A stretch of DNA of 64,000 bases from Adiantum capillus-veneris (Eukaryota > Streptophyta > Polypodiopsida > Polypodiales > Pteridaceae), in the NCBI GenBank assembly GCA_014529385.2, contig CM043962.1:43058598-43122597 (forward strand), read 5' to 3'. Made by a program: the position numbers and the translations under genes. How positions within the stretch are numbered: position 1 is the first letter of the stretch; each line of letters opens with the position of its first letter. The notes under the pieces were generated by a model, which did no database searches, was not told where the DNA came from, and was given only the letters and a program-made list of their open reading frames with translations. Below, one piece after another: positions 43,372 through 55,410 of the stretch.

Positions 43372-44931
43372 TGAAACCGGCCCGTAGGCGGTAGGCGTTG
43401 GCTTTCACCCGAAATCCTTTACTTTAGACACACACAGAGAGAACGGGCAAAGGAAACCTGTGACGGGAATTAACACTTAAGTACACACACGGCTCGGAAG
43501 CTAGAATGCTCCGAGTAGACGCCGACAACTTGTAGGCCCCAAAATTGGCGCCCCTTTCGGTATTTCTTTATTCTTTAATAGAGGGAATAAAACCTGTGAT
43601 CTCCTACGAGCTGCCCCACATAGTCCGGGCTGAAAAACACCTGTTCTAGCCCGATCTTGGAAGCATAACTGTACTAGGACGATTCACAGTCAGTATGCCC
43701 ACGCAATAGATGACTTTCCCGACGCATACGGACACTTTGCAAAACCTGGCGAGAATCTGCAGCACGCTGAATTCTCTGTTTTCTGCCCCGAAAATGCGCT
43801 AGATCACCTCTACAGCGGTCCCCTTGCGTCCTCAAACCTCCTGGGGGTATTAGAAACCGTTTAGGGCCGAAACCCTAAACCTGCAAAAATACACAGCAAG
43901 CTGTAATTCCCTGTTTTGGGCTCCATTTCGCGTGCCGGTCGCATCTGTAGCAAGTCCTCGAGCTCCCGCACCTGTCGGGCTACTTGCCCTTTGAATCGGA
44001 CGAGATTTCTCACGTGAAACCTCTCCGAATTCACTTGTACCTGTGGGGGATTAGCCACTAGCTAATCCAGTACCTGTGCAAGAGGCTCTTGCCTCGGCAA
44101 TCCCGCATGAACCCACACAAATGTACATCAGTCAAATGAAAAGCCCTCTTGTGGGGCATCACATAACTGCACGTAAGGGAGAGAGAGAGCAGTGTGTAGC
44201 GTGCAGGGCATCACTTTTCGCACCACACTGTACATAGAGGGAAAGGAAGCACTCTATAGCTCTTAACCTATGGCACGAAAACTCAAAATAGGCTTCCCAG
44301 CTATAAATTCAGCGCCACCTCTTCTTTGCATTAGGCAAGTGCATAGAAATGTGCCGCTTGGCGCATTTACAAGCGTTTTCCCATTTCGGGTTTGCCGCTT
44401 AAAAATCTCCCGATTGGTTGCTCAGTTGACTTCGCGGTAGAGTTGTAAAATGTTTCCCTAGTCATACCGGGGGTAATGACGCGAACACATTTCACGGCCA
44501 AAAATAGCATTTCCCTAAATTTTAGGAGATGCTTCCGTTGGGCTGCCTCTGGTCTTTTGACCATCTGTCCTCATTGGGACCGCATCCAAAAGTGCAATGT
44601 GGCCCAACTGTCGGATACTTTCTGTTGGTAGTCCCACCTTGACTTTGTGCCATTATTGAGTTCACTTCCTAGTATCCACCAACTTGCTAAGTGCGACGGG
44701 GAGACCTACATGATCTTGCTCTGAGCCTAGACATCCTCTTACTATACGAATTCTAGTGTCGACCACTTTCCGTCTGCAGGTGAAACTACCGTTCACATTG
44801 GCCATACAATGTCCGATTCAAAATGAGGGTCTCAAAAATAAAACAAAAATCATTGGAAAGAAACCAACAACTAAGGTTAGCAGTTGCCACGTCCTCGTGA
44901 CATAGTTAACAGTTGCCATGTCCTTGTGACA
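43372..44931 (-). repeat. Chromovirus 1, 3' LTR
   Basis: 1560 bp, TG...CA ends on the minus strand (TGTCACAAGGACATGG ... GGCCGGTTTCA). It contains the shared motif AAATACCGAAAGGGGCGCC at 43535-43570. A ~16-bp deletion near 44817 distinguishes it from the 5' LTR. The polypurine tract AAGAGGAGGG lies at 44935-44945. Confidence 0.9.
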
Positions 44932-45078
44932 TACCCTCCTCTTGAAATCGCAAACGTCCTCGAGTGCATACCATAAATACACACCATTGATGATCTTGTG
45001 CTATTAACACCCTTTTATCATCGCATGTATCCACAAGAAAGGTCGTAACACATAGATACAAATGACTCAGTGTAACCG

Positions 45079-45287
45079 CGAAACGTTTCAAGGCCGAAAC
45101 GTTTCACCCTGAAACGCGGTGTTTCACCACGAAACGTTTCAGTCCAAAATGAGAGCACAGTGAAACGTGAGACCGAAACGTGCGTTTGACGACTTTGAAA
45201 CTAAAACTATGGTAGCTTGTTGTTAGTGAAACGGCTAGTGTTTCACTTGGTGAGCGAAACGTTTCAAGGCCCGAAACGTTTCACCTG
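45079..45287. repeat. Cluster of GAAACGTTTC palindromes in chromovirus 1
   Basis: Five perfect copies of the 10-bp palindrome GAAACGTTTC at 45080, 45096, 45131, 45256 and 45273, plus variants (GAAACGCGGTGTTTC at 45111). The block begins and ends with the same ~31-bp text (CGAAACGTTTCAAGG, CCGAAACGTTTCACC). It lies between the pol stop and the polypurine tract. Chromovirus 2 has unrelated sequence at the equivalent place (58815-58980). Confidence 0.85.
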
Positions 45288-45290
45288 CCC

Positions 45291-48200
45291 TTAGTTGAGT
45301 TGGGGCATAGGTAGGTTGTAACCCAAAGGCTTCAAGGTAAAGCTGCGAAACATTTGGTGACTCTGACAGTTCATGCTCTTCCATCCACTTTGCATCCATA
45401 GGCGGATGATCTTGAACTTCACCAAATAACGTCTTGCAACTTGTCCTTTAACTTTTCTGTCCTTATGTGCCAAAACTTGCTCAGGTACTAGGATCTCATC
45501 AAGTTCCTCAACTTCGGGCTGATCCTCATCTGGCATATATTCTAGCACATCACCCATGAAGGGTCTTAGAAGAATCACGTGAAACACATTATGAATCTTC
45601 CACGCATTAGGCAATTTCAGCCTGTAAGCCACATTGTTGATCTTGTCAAGCACTTGAAAAGGCCCATAGTAACGCGTGCTGAGCTTAGGAAACGACCGTT
45701 CCTTGCCCTTCATCTTCTTTAACCTTGCCTTTTCGAACCTTAACAAAACCCAATCACCAGGTGATAACAACAATTCAGGACGGTGACCATCAACAACATT
45801 TTTCTGTTTTGCCTGAGTCTTCTCCAAGGAAACTTTGATTTTCTTGTACATTTCATCCATGTTCTCAACATATCGATCTGCCTCAAAGATCTTGTCCTTT
45901 GTATGCAAAATGGGAGGAACCTTTTTGCCACCTTCAACAATCTCAAAAGGTGCTTTGCCAGTAGACGAATGCACTGTATTATTGTACGCATACTCAAGCA
46001 TAGGCAAATACTCTTCCCACTTGCCCTTATTATCTGACACATAGCATTTTAGCAGATCTAAGACAGTAGAATTAGCATCTTCTGACTGTCCATCAGTTTG
46101 TGGATGAAACGAAGACGAGAACTTGAGCGTAGTGCCCATGTTCTCAAACAATCCTCTCCAGAACAAACTGGTCATGCGAGGATCACGATCACTAATAATC
46201 GATTGTGGCATACCATGGTACTTAAACACATTGTACACGAACAAGCGTGCCATCTGATCAGATTTTATCTTCTTCCTGAAAGGGATAAAATGGGTCTGCT
46301 TGCTGAACTGTAGATAATGGTCCATATACCATCATTCCCTGTTGGCGTTCTTGGAAGATCAAAGATAAAGTCCATAGCAATGCTTTCCCATGGCTTATCC
46401 GGAACCGGCAGTGGTTGTAATAGCCCTGGTGCCTTTTGCCTGACCTTTTGGCAAACTATGCATGCTCGCACAAAGGCATCCACATCTCTCCTCAAGGTAG
46501 GCCAATAGAAGAATGTCTCTACCACTTTAACTGTCGCATCAAAACCAGGATGCCCTGCATACGGTGGGACATGACTCTCTTCCATGACCTTATGTCGCAA
46601 TGGCCTAGTGACACAAAGTCTGCCATGCATCATCATAAAACCATCTCTGAGGAGGTAGTGCTCATGATGTTGCCCCTCTTGCAACTGCTCAAAGATCCTT
46701 GCAAAATCTTCATCAGTAGCATACTGTTCCTTCATATCATCTAACTCATGATGATAAGGAATTGACACAGCTGAAATTTGTGTCTTTCTTGATAACGCGT
46801 CAGCCACAACATTCTTCTTGCCTTCCACATGCATAATCTGAAAGTGGAACATGGAAAGAATGTTTGCCCATCGCATATGCTTTTTGGATAACTTTGACTG
46901 TGTCAAGAAGTATCGCAAGGTCTGATGGTCTGTCTGGACAACAAAATCAGCACCTAAGAGGTAGTGCTTCCAACTAGAAAGCGCATGAATCACGGCCAAG
47001 AGCTCTTTCTCATAGACTTGTATCGTCTTCTCTGGCCCTTGCAAAATTCGGCTTTCATAAGCTACTACCCGTCAGTCTTGCATTAGCACTGCTCCGATGC
47101 TACTGCCACGCGCGTCACACTGGACCACAAATGACTTCCTGAGATCTGACAAAACAATTACTGGATCTGAAGTAAACTTTTCCTTTAAGAGACTAAAAGC
47201 TAAATCTCTTTTTGGGTCCATCTGAAAGTGACCTCTTTCTTTTGCAATGCGTGAAGAGGCGATGCTATCTCTGCAAAATTTCTGATAAACCTTCTACAGT
47301 AGGAACACAATCCCAAGAAGCTTCTGACATTGTGCACAATCTTCAAGGCTGGTCATGTCTTAATAGCTTCGACCTTTGCAAGATCCATTATGACACCATC
47401 CTTTGAGACTATGTGCCCAACAAAGTGGATCTCTTCCAGGAAGAATTCACTTTTCTTAGGATTGACAAGTAGCTTGTGACTGTGCACCTCTTCGAACACA
47501 ATGGTAAAGTGACACCTATGCACCTCTTCATTCTTCAAATACACTATCATGTCATCGAAGAACATCCCAACAAACTGTTGATGCAAGCGGAAAATCCGGT
47601 CCATCATTCTATTGAACGTGGCAGGAGCATTTGTTAGCCCAAACGACATCACTAGAAACTCATAAAAACCAAATGTCGTTCCAAACGCAGTCTTGTGCAC
47701 ATCCTCTGGCCTTAAACGAATCTGATGGTACCCACTCTTAAGGTCTATCCTGCTAAAAATTGCAGCACCCTCTAAACGATCGAGAATATCATCAATTTTA
47801 AAGATAGGAAATCTATTCTTGATGGTATTCTTATATAACGCACGGTAGTCAATACACATGCGCCATGAGCCATCCTTCTTCCGCACTAGGAGCACTGAGG
47901 AGCAAAAGGGTGAAGAACTAAGCTGAATCAGCCCCTTCTCTAATAACTCCTCAACCTGGCCCATAGTCTCTTTCTGTTGCGCCGCACTAACCTTGTAGGG
48001 AGGTCTATTAGGTGGGCTACACCTTGGCACCAAATCTATCCGATGGTCCTCAAGTCTCTCCTGTGGCAATTGCGACGGTAATGAATCAGAAAAACAGTCA
48101 CTATACTTTTGCAAAAATGCTGACCTTTCTTTATCTAACACAGATAAATTTGACTGATCACTATCTGAGACATCACGTGCAAAAATCAAATACACAGAAA

Positions 48201-48700
48201 GATGATTCTTTATTACAGAAGTGATAGCAAAAGCAGATACAGTAGGGACTGACTCTCCTTTTAGCTTTACATCCAAGATGTGAGTTTTGCCCCTATGCTG
48301 TACAGTGATCTTTTTGTTGTAGGCATCCAAGACTCCATGCACTCCGAACATCCACAGGATCCCCAACAAGGCCTCGCATCCTTCCAGTGGCACGATGTAG
48401 AACTCTTCTGTGTCCACATACGACTGAATCTGCAGACGCAGCTTTCCAATGATGGGAGTAACACACTCTGAGTAGCCAAGACATGCCAACCCTGCCTCTG
48501 CTGTGTACCCCATCTCTTCAGCTCTGATGCCGAGCTTCATAGCTAACTCTGGTGAGATAAAGTTGGCTTTGGCACCTGGATCAAAGAAGACAAGTGCCGT
48601 CTGACCCCTAACTTTACCCCATGTCCTGCAAAACTCACTGGCATCTGTACTCGGCCTGTCACCCACCATGTCTGGCACCAAACCTGCCGTGGGTTTAGGC
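45291..48700 (-). pseudogene. Chromovirus 1 pol: PR-RT-RNaseH-INT-chromodomain
   Basis: 47353-48681: protease (FFDPGAKANFISPELAMKLG; the usual D-S/T-G is D-P-G), then RT with [35 protein letters not shown] and catalytic FFDDMIVY. 46265-47044: RNase H (YEKELLAVIHALSSWKHYL, VVQTDHQTLRYFL) and integrase zinc finger (H..., CIVCQKV). 45291-46325: integrase core (SIISDRDPRMTSLFW, HPQTDGQSED) and C-terminal GPF/Y (YYGPFQVLDKI), then a chromodomain start VPEQVLAHKDRKVKGQ, RRYLVKFK broken by a frameshift near 45410. Breaks also occur near 47050-47350 and 46290. Confidence 0.88.
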
Positions 48701-50400
48701 TTCTTGCCTTTCTGGTCTTCTTTATCCTTTGAGTCAGCTGGTCTTTTCCTTTGTGGACAATTGGTAGCAAAGTGACCAAGCTGCTCGCATATAAAGCATT
48801 TGTTTTAAGCCATTAGGACCTTCTTTTCCTCGAGCGACTTGCGCACAAAAGGATTCCTTTTCTGTTTCTTTGCCTGTGCTCCAGAAGTCTCGGCTGAATC
48901 CTTGTCCTTGGTGGCCTTTTCCGACCCCTGTGACGCTTCAGGAGCCGTTTTCACAAAGAGCTTCTTCGCTGAATTTTTCTTCTGCTGCCCTCCTTTCTCG
49001 TTGCTCGGAAACCCACCGTCGTCTCCTTTCAACAAGGCAAGACCAGTGTTCGCAACTTCCATAAGCTGAGTGAGGGTAGTCACTTTGTTCTTGGTACAGT
49101 AATCATGAAGCCCTCTAGGCAGCCCACAACAGTACTTCTCTATTTGCTCTGTCAGTGGCACAAATCTGTAGGAGGCCACTGAAAGTAGCGCTTTACAAAT
49201 TGTACTCCAGCAAGCTCTTGCATGAAGCTGAAGTAAGCTGGTGCCAATCTGTCATGACGTCGGCTTCAAATTTATTTGACAGCCAAGAGGATGCAAACAT
49301 TTGCTTGAAGTAAACCCAAGTGGCGGGTGCCTGCCCTTGCAATGTCGTCCACCATAAGCGCATTGTCCTTTAAGAAAGTGGCAGCTTTCCTGACTTTCAA
49401 GGCCTCTGTAAAATTCCCTCTTGCATAAGCTATATCAAACTGCTGGAGGAGAGTAAAAGCCTTTGCTTTATCTTCAAAGCCACTGAAAATATTGAACTTT
49501 ACAGATGCACCACCTTCTTTGTAAGCTTTCGGCTTCTCCAGTGCCCCCAAGTTGTCATATGGAATGGTCTGCAACATGGGCACTATAGTAGGCATGATCG
49601 GCACATCTTGGCCATTCACATTTTGCATCAGAGGTGCGATATCTGGCTGCTGTCCACAAAAACCAGCCATGCCAAAATGACCCTGTGGCACCCCAAAATG
49701 GCCCTGATTGCACTGAAAACCCTGCTGCATGCCGATACTACCATACATGGGGTTTGGCATAATGCCTTGCATACCCCCAAACATTGTTCCTGGCATGTGC
49801 GGCTGACTTCCAGGCGCATAACCAGCCATATTTTGGAACACTGATCCACCCCCGAAATACCCAGGATGTACCGTGGGTGGTGGAAAAACTGGGTGCATAA
49901 CCTGTATCCAGTTCCCTGTCCATTCAAGAGAGCGTGCAGGCTCTGAAAGGTGGCGGGCTGAAGTGGCATAACCTGTGGAATAGGCGCTCTAGCCACCTGT
50001 TCAAGCATAGGAGGAACCTGTTTTGGAGCCCCTGACTCCGCAACATGCGAGTGTTCCCTTTCCTGCTGAGTCACATTAAGCACTTGGGCTTGAGCCTCAA
50101 CAAGCTCCGTACGCGGTGTAGGTTGCTTACTTTGTTGTTGCACCGGTGGCGCTTGCAAGAACTCCATATACCTTGGATTCTGCACCAGCTGCGAAAAGAC
50201 ATTCACCGCGGCAACTAACTGAGTCCTGAACGCATCATCCTCAAGTTGCCCAGTCATAAAGCCTTGTACTACTGGAGGGACATTCACATTAACAGGAGGT
50301 ACAGACTGAGGTGGCCGTGAGCTCTCGCCAATCTCGAAAACCATAGGGATTTCCTGTCTGTCCTTCGAAGAGGAATTCTCTTCCAAAATGCCCTTCCCTT
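48701..50400 (-). pseudogene. Chromovirus 1 gag (broken)
   Basis: Begins near 50400, but the start codon seen in chromovirus 2 (MADKGKG) is replaced by CTG. 49628-50386 holds SSSKDRQEIPMVFEIGESSR, and 49272-49898 the capsid part (AYKEGGASVKFNIFSGFEDK, FLKDNAL). 48805-49179 gives YRFVPLTEQIEKYCCGLPRG and a basic tail. The zinc knuckle CFICEQLGHFATNCP follows at ~48740-48800, preceded by an in-frame TAA that replaces a lysine codon of copy 2. Frameshifts lie near 49900 and 49270. Confidence 0.85.
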
Positions 50401-50505
50401 TGTCGACCAGAGTGTAATTCCGTGTTCCTGCACTCTGTCTTTACCCGAAACAACCAAGGCTCACTCTTTGAGGAAAAAGTGCCTGATGTCCCAACAACGG
50501 AACCT

Positions 50506-52074
50506 TGAAACCGGCCCGTAGGCGGTAGGCGTTGGCTTTCACCCGAAATTCTTTACTTTAGACACACACAGAGAGAATAGGCAAAGGAAACCTGTGACGG
50601 GAATTAACACTTAAGTACACACACGGCTCGGAAGCTAGAATGCTCCGAGCAGACGCCGACAACCTGTAGGCCCCAAAATTGGCGCCCCTTTCGGTATTTC
50701 TTTATTCTTTAATAGAGGGAATAAAACCTGTGATCTACGAGCTGCCCCGCATAGTCCGGGCTGAAAAACACCTGTTCTAGCCCGATCTTGGAAGCATAAC
50801 TGTACTAGGATGCTTCACAGTCAGTATGCCCACGCAATAGATGACTTTCCCGACGCATACGGACACTTTGCAAAACCTGGCGAGAATCTGCAGCATGCTG
50901 AATTCTCTGTTTTCTGCCCCGAAAATGCGCTAGATCACCTCTACAGCGGTCCCCTCGTGTCCTCAAACCTCTTGGGGGTATTAGAGACCGTTTAGGGCCG
51001 AAACCCTAAACCTGCAAAAATACACAGCAGGCTGTAAATTCCCTGTTTTGGGCTCCATTTCGCGTGCCGGTCGCATCTGTAGCAAGTCCTCGAGTTCCCG
51101 CACTGTAGGGCTACTTGCCCTTTGAATCGGACGAGATTTCTCACGTGAAACCTCTCCGAATTCACTGTACCTGTGGGGGATTAGCCACTAGCTAATCCAG
51201 TACCTGTGCAAGAGGCTCTTGCCTCGGCAATCGCGCATGAACCCACACAAATGTACATCAGTCAAATGAAAAGCCCTCTTGTGGGGCATCACATAACTGC
51301 ACGTAAGGGAGAGAGAGAGAGCAGTGTGTAGCGTGCAGGGCATCACTTTTCGCACCACACTGTACATAGAGGGAAAGGAAGCACTCTATAGCTCTTATCC
51401 TATGGCAGGAAAACTCAAAATAGGCCTCCCAGCTATAAATTCAGCGCCACCTCTTCTTTGCATTAGGCAAGTGCATAGAAATGTGCCGCTTGGCGCATTT
51501 ACAAGCATTTTCCCGTTTCGGGTTTGCCGCTTAAAAATCTCCCGATTGGTTGCTCAGTTGACTTCGCGGTAGAGTTGTAAAATGTTTCCCTAGTCATACC
51601 GGGGGTAATGACGCGAACACATTTCACGGCCAAAAATAGCATTTCCCTAAATTTTAGGAGATGCTTCCGTTGGGCTCCTACTGGTCTTCTGACCATCTAT
51701 CCTCATTGGGACCGCATTCAAAAGTGCAATGTGGCCCAACTGTCGAATACTTTCTGTTGGTAGTCCCACCTTGACTTTGTGCCATTATTGAGTTCACTTC
51801 CTAGTATCCACCAACTTGCTAAGTGCGACGGGGGGACCTACATGATCTTGCTCTGAGCCTAGACATCCTCTTACTATACGAATTCCAATGTCGACCACTT
51901 TCCGTCTGCGGGTGAAACTACCGTTCACATTGGCCATACAATGTGCAACCATTTGCTACTTCAAAAAGAGGGTCTCAAAAATAAAACAAAAATCATTGGA
52001 AAGAAACCAACAACTAAGGTCAACAGTTGCCACGTCCTCGTGACATAGTTAATAGCTGCCACGTCCTCATGACA
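50506..52074 (-). repeat. Chromovirus 1, 5' LTR
   Basis: 1569 bp, very similar to 43372-44931. The sense start is TGTCATGAGGACG, with a ~29-bp start unit repeated twice (TGTCA-GAGGACGTGGCA-CTGTTAACTA). The motif AAATACCGAAAGGGGCGCC lies at 50669-50703. No TGG-type primer binding site follows the LTR (sense reads AGGTTCCGTTGTTGGGAC). Confidence 0.9.
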
Positions 52075-52112
52075 GGATTGTGACCTCTTTTTCCACATTG
52101 TTTATGTCCGTG
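52075..52112 (-). mobile_element. 38-bp piece of LINE ORF1 between two gypsy elements
   Basis: The minus strand translates as DINNVEKEVTI. It fits exactly between VRVTGVK (60416-60440) and LTSMIGVASPHTQ (43340-43371) by comparison with VTGLKDSDMVDQEVKSLMSM in the intact ORF1. This shows that the two gypsy elements inserted separately in the same LINE. Confidence 0.9.
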
Positions 52113-53560
52113 TGTCACGAGGACGTGGCAGCTGTTAACTATGTCACGAGGACGTGGCAACTGCTAACCTTAGTTGTTGGTTTCTTTCCAATGATTTTTT
52201 GTGTTATTTTTGAGACCCTCTTTTTGAAGTAGCAAACGGTCGGAGATTGTATGGCCAATGTGAACGGTAGTTTCACTCGCATACGGAAAGTGGTCGGCAT
52301 TGGAATCCGTATAAAAAGAGGATGCCTAGGGTTCAGAGCAAGATTATGTAGGTCCCCCGTTGCACTTAGCAAGTTGGTGGATACCAGGAAGTGAACTCAA
52401 TAAAGGCATAAAGTCAAGGTGGGACTACCACAGAAAGTATCCACAGTTGGGCCACATTGCACTTTTGGATGCGGTCCCAATAAGGATAGATCGTTAGATG
52501 ACCAGTGGGAGCCCAACGGAAGCATCTCCCAAAATTTAGGGAGCTGCTAATTTGGGCCGTGAAATGTGTTCGCGTCATTACCGCAAGTATGACTAGGAGA
52601 ACATTTTACAACTCTGCCGCGAAGTCAGCTGAGCAACCAGTCGGGAGATTTTTAGGCAGCAAACCCGAAATGAGAAAATGCTTGTAAATGCGCCAAGTGA
52701 CACATTTCTGTGCACTTGCTTCATGCATCAAGAAGTAGCGCTGAATTTATAGCTGGGAGGCTCATTTTTGAGTTTCCTGTCACAGGTTAAGAGCTATGAA
52801 GTGCTTTCTTTCCCTCTCATGTATAGTGTGGTGCTAGGAGTGATGCCCTGCATGCTACACACTGCTCTCTCTCCCACGTGCAGTTATGTGATGCCCCACA
52901 AGAGGGCTCTTCATTTGACTGATGTACAACTGTGTGGGTTCATGCTTTTGTGCTGAGGCAAGAGCCTCCTTTAGTAGGAACAGGGGTAGCTAACCGCGAC
53001 TCCAAAGCAAGTACCGGTGAGGGTCATAACCTCACCGTACAGGTGCAAATTCAGCGTTGTGTATGCACAGAAAATTGACTGTTTTTTAGCCATACGAACG
53101 TCAAAACACTTGGGAATCGTGCCCCACTGGTAGAGGACAGCTAGGGGACTGTTTGGGGCTGAAAACAGGGCAAAAACCAGTAAATACAGCGTGCTGAATT
53201 TACTGTTTTTGGGCAGGAATCAGAGGGTATATGCCAGTAGAAGCGAGTTCTAGCAGGGGAACTGGTTTCGTGCAAATTTTGGGGCCGTTATGCTGCCTCA
53301 AGTAGTATCTTGCAGGATACAGGTAAAGGATTCCCAGTTGTAATTTACTCTCCTAAAGTATAAAGAAATACCGAAAGGGGCGCCAATTTTGGGGCCTACA
53401 GGTTGTCGGCATCTGCTCGGAGCATTCTAGCTTTCAAGCCGTGTGTGTACTTAAGTGTTAAGTCCCGTCACAGGTTTCCTTCGCACGTTCTCTCTGTGTG
53501 TGTCTAAAGTAAAGAATTTCGGGTGAAAGCCAATGCCTACCGCCCTAAGGGCCGGTTTCA
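52113..53560 (+). repeat. Chromovirus 2, 5' LTR
   Basis: 1448 bp, TGTCACGAGGACGTGG ... GGGCCGGTTTCA. The start unit is duplicated (TGTCACGAGGACG at 52113 and again at 52142). Motif AAATACCGAAAGGGGCGCC at 53362-53396. Followed by AGGTTCCGTTGCCGGGACA, not a TGG-type PBS. Confidence 0.9.
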
Positions 53561-53657
53561 AGGTTCCGTTGCCGGGACATCAATCACTTTTTCCTTAAAG
53601 AGTGAGCCTCGGTTATGTTGGGTAAAGACATAGAGTGCAGGAACGCGGGATTACACT

Positions 53658-55410
53658 ATGGCTGACAAAGGGAAGGGCATTATGGAAGAGGGTTCCTCTT
53701 CAAAGGACAGACAGGAAATCCCTATGGTCTTTGTGATTGGCGAGAGCTCACGGCCACGTCAGTCTGTACCTCTTGTGAATGCGAATGTCCCTCCAGTAGT
53801 ACAGGGCTTTATGACTGGGCAACTTGAGGATGATGCGTTCAGGATTCAATTAGTTGTCGCAGTGAATGTCTTTTCGCAGCTGGTGCAGAATCCAAGGTTT
53901 ATGGAGTTCTTGCAAGTGCCACCAGTGCCACAACAAAATAGGCAACCTACACCGCGTACGGAGCTTCTTGAGGCTTAAGCCCAAGTACTTCATGCGACTC
54001 CACAGGAAAGGGAACACTCGCATGTTGCGGAGTCAGGGGCTCCAAAACAGGTTCCTCCCATACTTGAACAGGTGGCTAAAGCGCCTATTCCACAGGTTAT
54101 GCCAGTTCAGCCCGCCACCTTTCAGAGCCCGCATGCTGTCTTGAATGGACAGGGAATTGGATACCAAGCTATGCACCCAATTTTTCCACCACCCACGGTA
54201 CATCCTGGGTATTTCGGGGGTGGATCAATGTTCCAAAGTATGGCTGGTTATGCGCCTCGAAGTCAGCCATACATGCCAGGAACAGTGTTTGGGGGTATAC
54301 ATGGCATTATGCCAAACCCCATGTATGTAGTATCGGCATGCAGCAGGGTTTTCAGTGTAACCAGGGCCAGTTTGGGGTGCCACAGGGTCATTTTGGCATG
54401 GCTGGTTCTTCTGGACAGCAGCCAGATATCGCACCTCTAATGCAAAATGTGAATGGCCAAGATGTGCCGATCATGCCTACTATAATGCCCATGTTGCAGA
54501 CCATTCCGTATGACAACTTGGGGGACACGGGAGAAGCTGAAAGCTTACAAAGAAGGTGGTGCAGCTGTAAAGTTCAGTACTTTCAGCGGCTTTGAGGATA
54601 AAGCGAAGGCTCTCACTTTCCTCCAACAATTTGATACAGCTTATGTAGGAGGGAATTTTACAGAGGCCTCGAAAGTCAGGAAAGCTGCCACTTTCTTAAA
54701 GGACAATGCGCTTACTTGGTGGACGAGATTGTTAATGCAAGAACAGGCATCCGCGACTTGGGTCTACTTCAAGAAAATGTTTGCATCTGCTTGGTTGTCA
54801 AATGAATTTGAAGCCGACATCATGACAGATTGGCACCAGCTTACTTCGGCTACATACAAGAGCTTGCTAGAGTACAATCGGAGGTTTTGTAAAGCGTTAC
54901 TCTCAGTGACCTCTTACAGATTTGTGCCATTGACAGAGCAGATAGAGAAGTATTGTTGTGGGCTGCCTAAAGGGTTTCGCAATTACTGTACCAAGAACAG
55001 AGTGGCTACCCTCACTCAGCTTATGGAAGTTGCGAACACCGGTCTTGCCTTGTTGAAAGGAGAGGACAGTGGGTTTCCAAGCAACGACAAAGGAGGGCAG
55101 CAGAAGAAAAATTCAGCGAAGAAGCCCTTTGTGAAAACGGCTCCTGAAGCGTCACAAGGGTCGGAAAAGGCCACCAAGGACAAGGATTCAGCCGGGACTT
55201 CTGGAGCGCAGGCAAAGAAACAGAAAAGGAAGCCTTTCGTGCGCAAGTCACTCGAGGAAAAGAAGGTCCTAATGGCTAAAAACAAATGCTTTATATGCGA
55301 GCAGCCTGGTCACTTTGCTACCAATTGTCCACAAAGGAAAAGACCAGCTGACTCAGAGGATAAAGAAGACCAGAAAGGCAAGAAGCCTAAACCCACGGCA
55401 GGTTTCGTGG
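53658..55410 (+). pseudogene. Chromovirus 2 gag (broken)
   Basis: Starts MADKGKGIMEEGSSSKDRQE at 53658 and meets a TAA at 53976. It resumes in other frames: 54072-54440 (Pro/Gly/Met-rich linker, MHPIFPPPTVHPGYFGGGSM) and 54510-55541 with the capsid domain (FSGFEDKAKALTFLQQFDTA, ALTWWTRLLMQEQAS, YNRRFCKALLSV). A lysine-rich stretch and zinc knuckle CFICEQPGHFATNCP follow near 55295-55340. The capsid domain is open and better preserved than in chromovirus 1. Confidence 0.87.

Larger units (their letters stand above)
43372..52074 (-). mobile_element. Ty3/gypsy chromovirus 1 (minus strand)
   Basis: Element of 8703 bp: 5' LTR 50506-52074, internal region 44932-50505, 3' LTR 43372-44931. Flanks share GGAT (43368-43371 and 52075-52078); one T of a five-base duplication GGATT seems lost. 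Gag, protease, RT, RNase H, integrase and chromodomain regions are all present but interrupted, so it is non-autonomous now. It sits in ORF1 of the fourth LINE, 38 bp from chromovirus 2. Confidence 0.92.

Noticed and set aside
45079-45287. Heat-shock element array
   Set aside because: Heat-shock elements need nGAAnnTTCn spacing; GAAACGTTTC has four bases between GAA and TTC.
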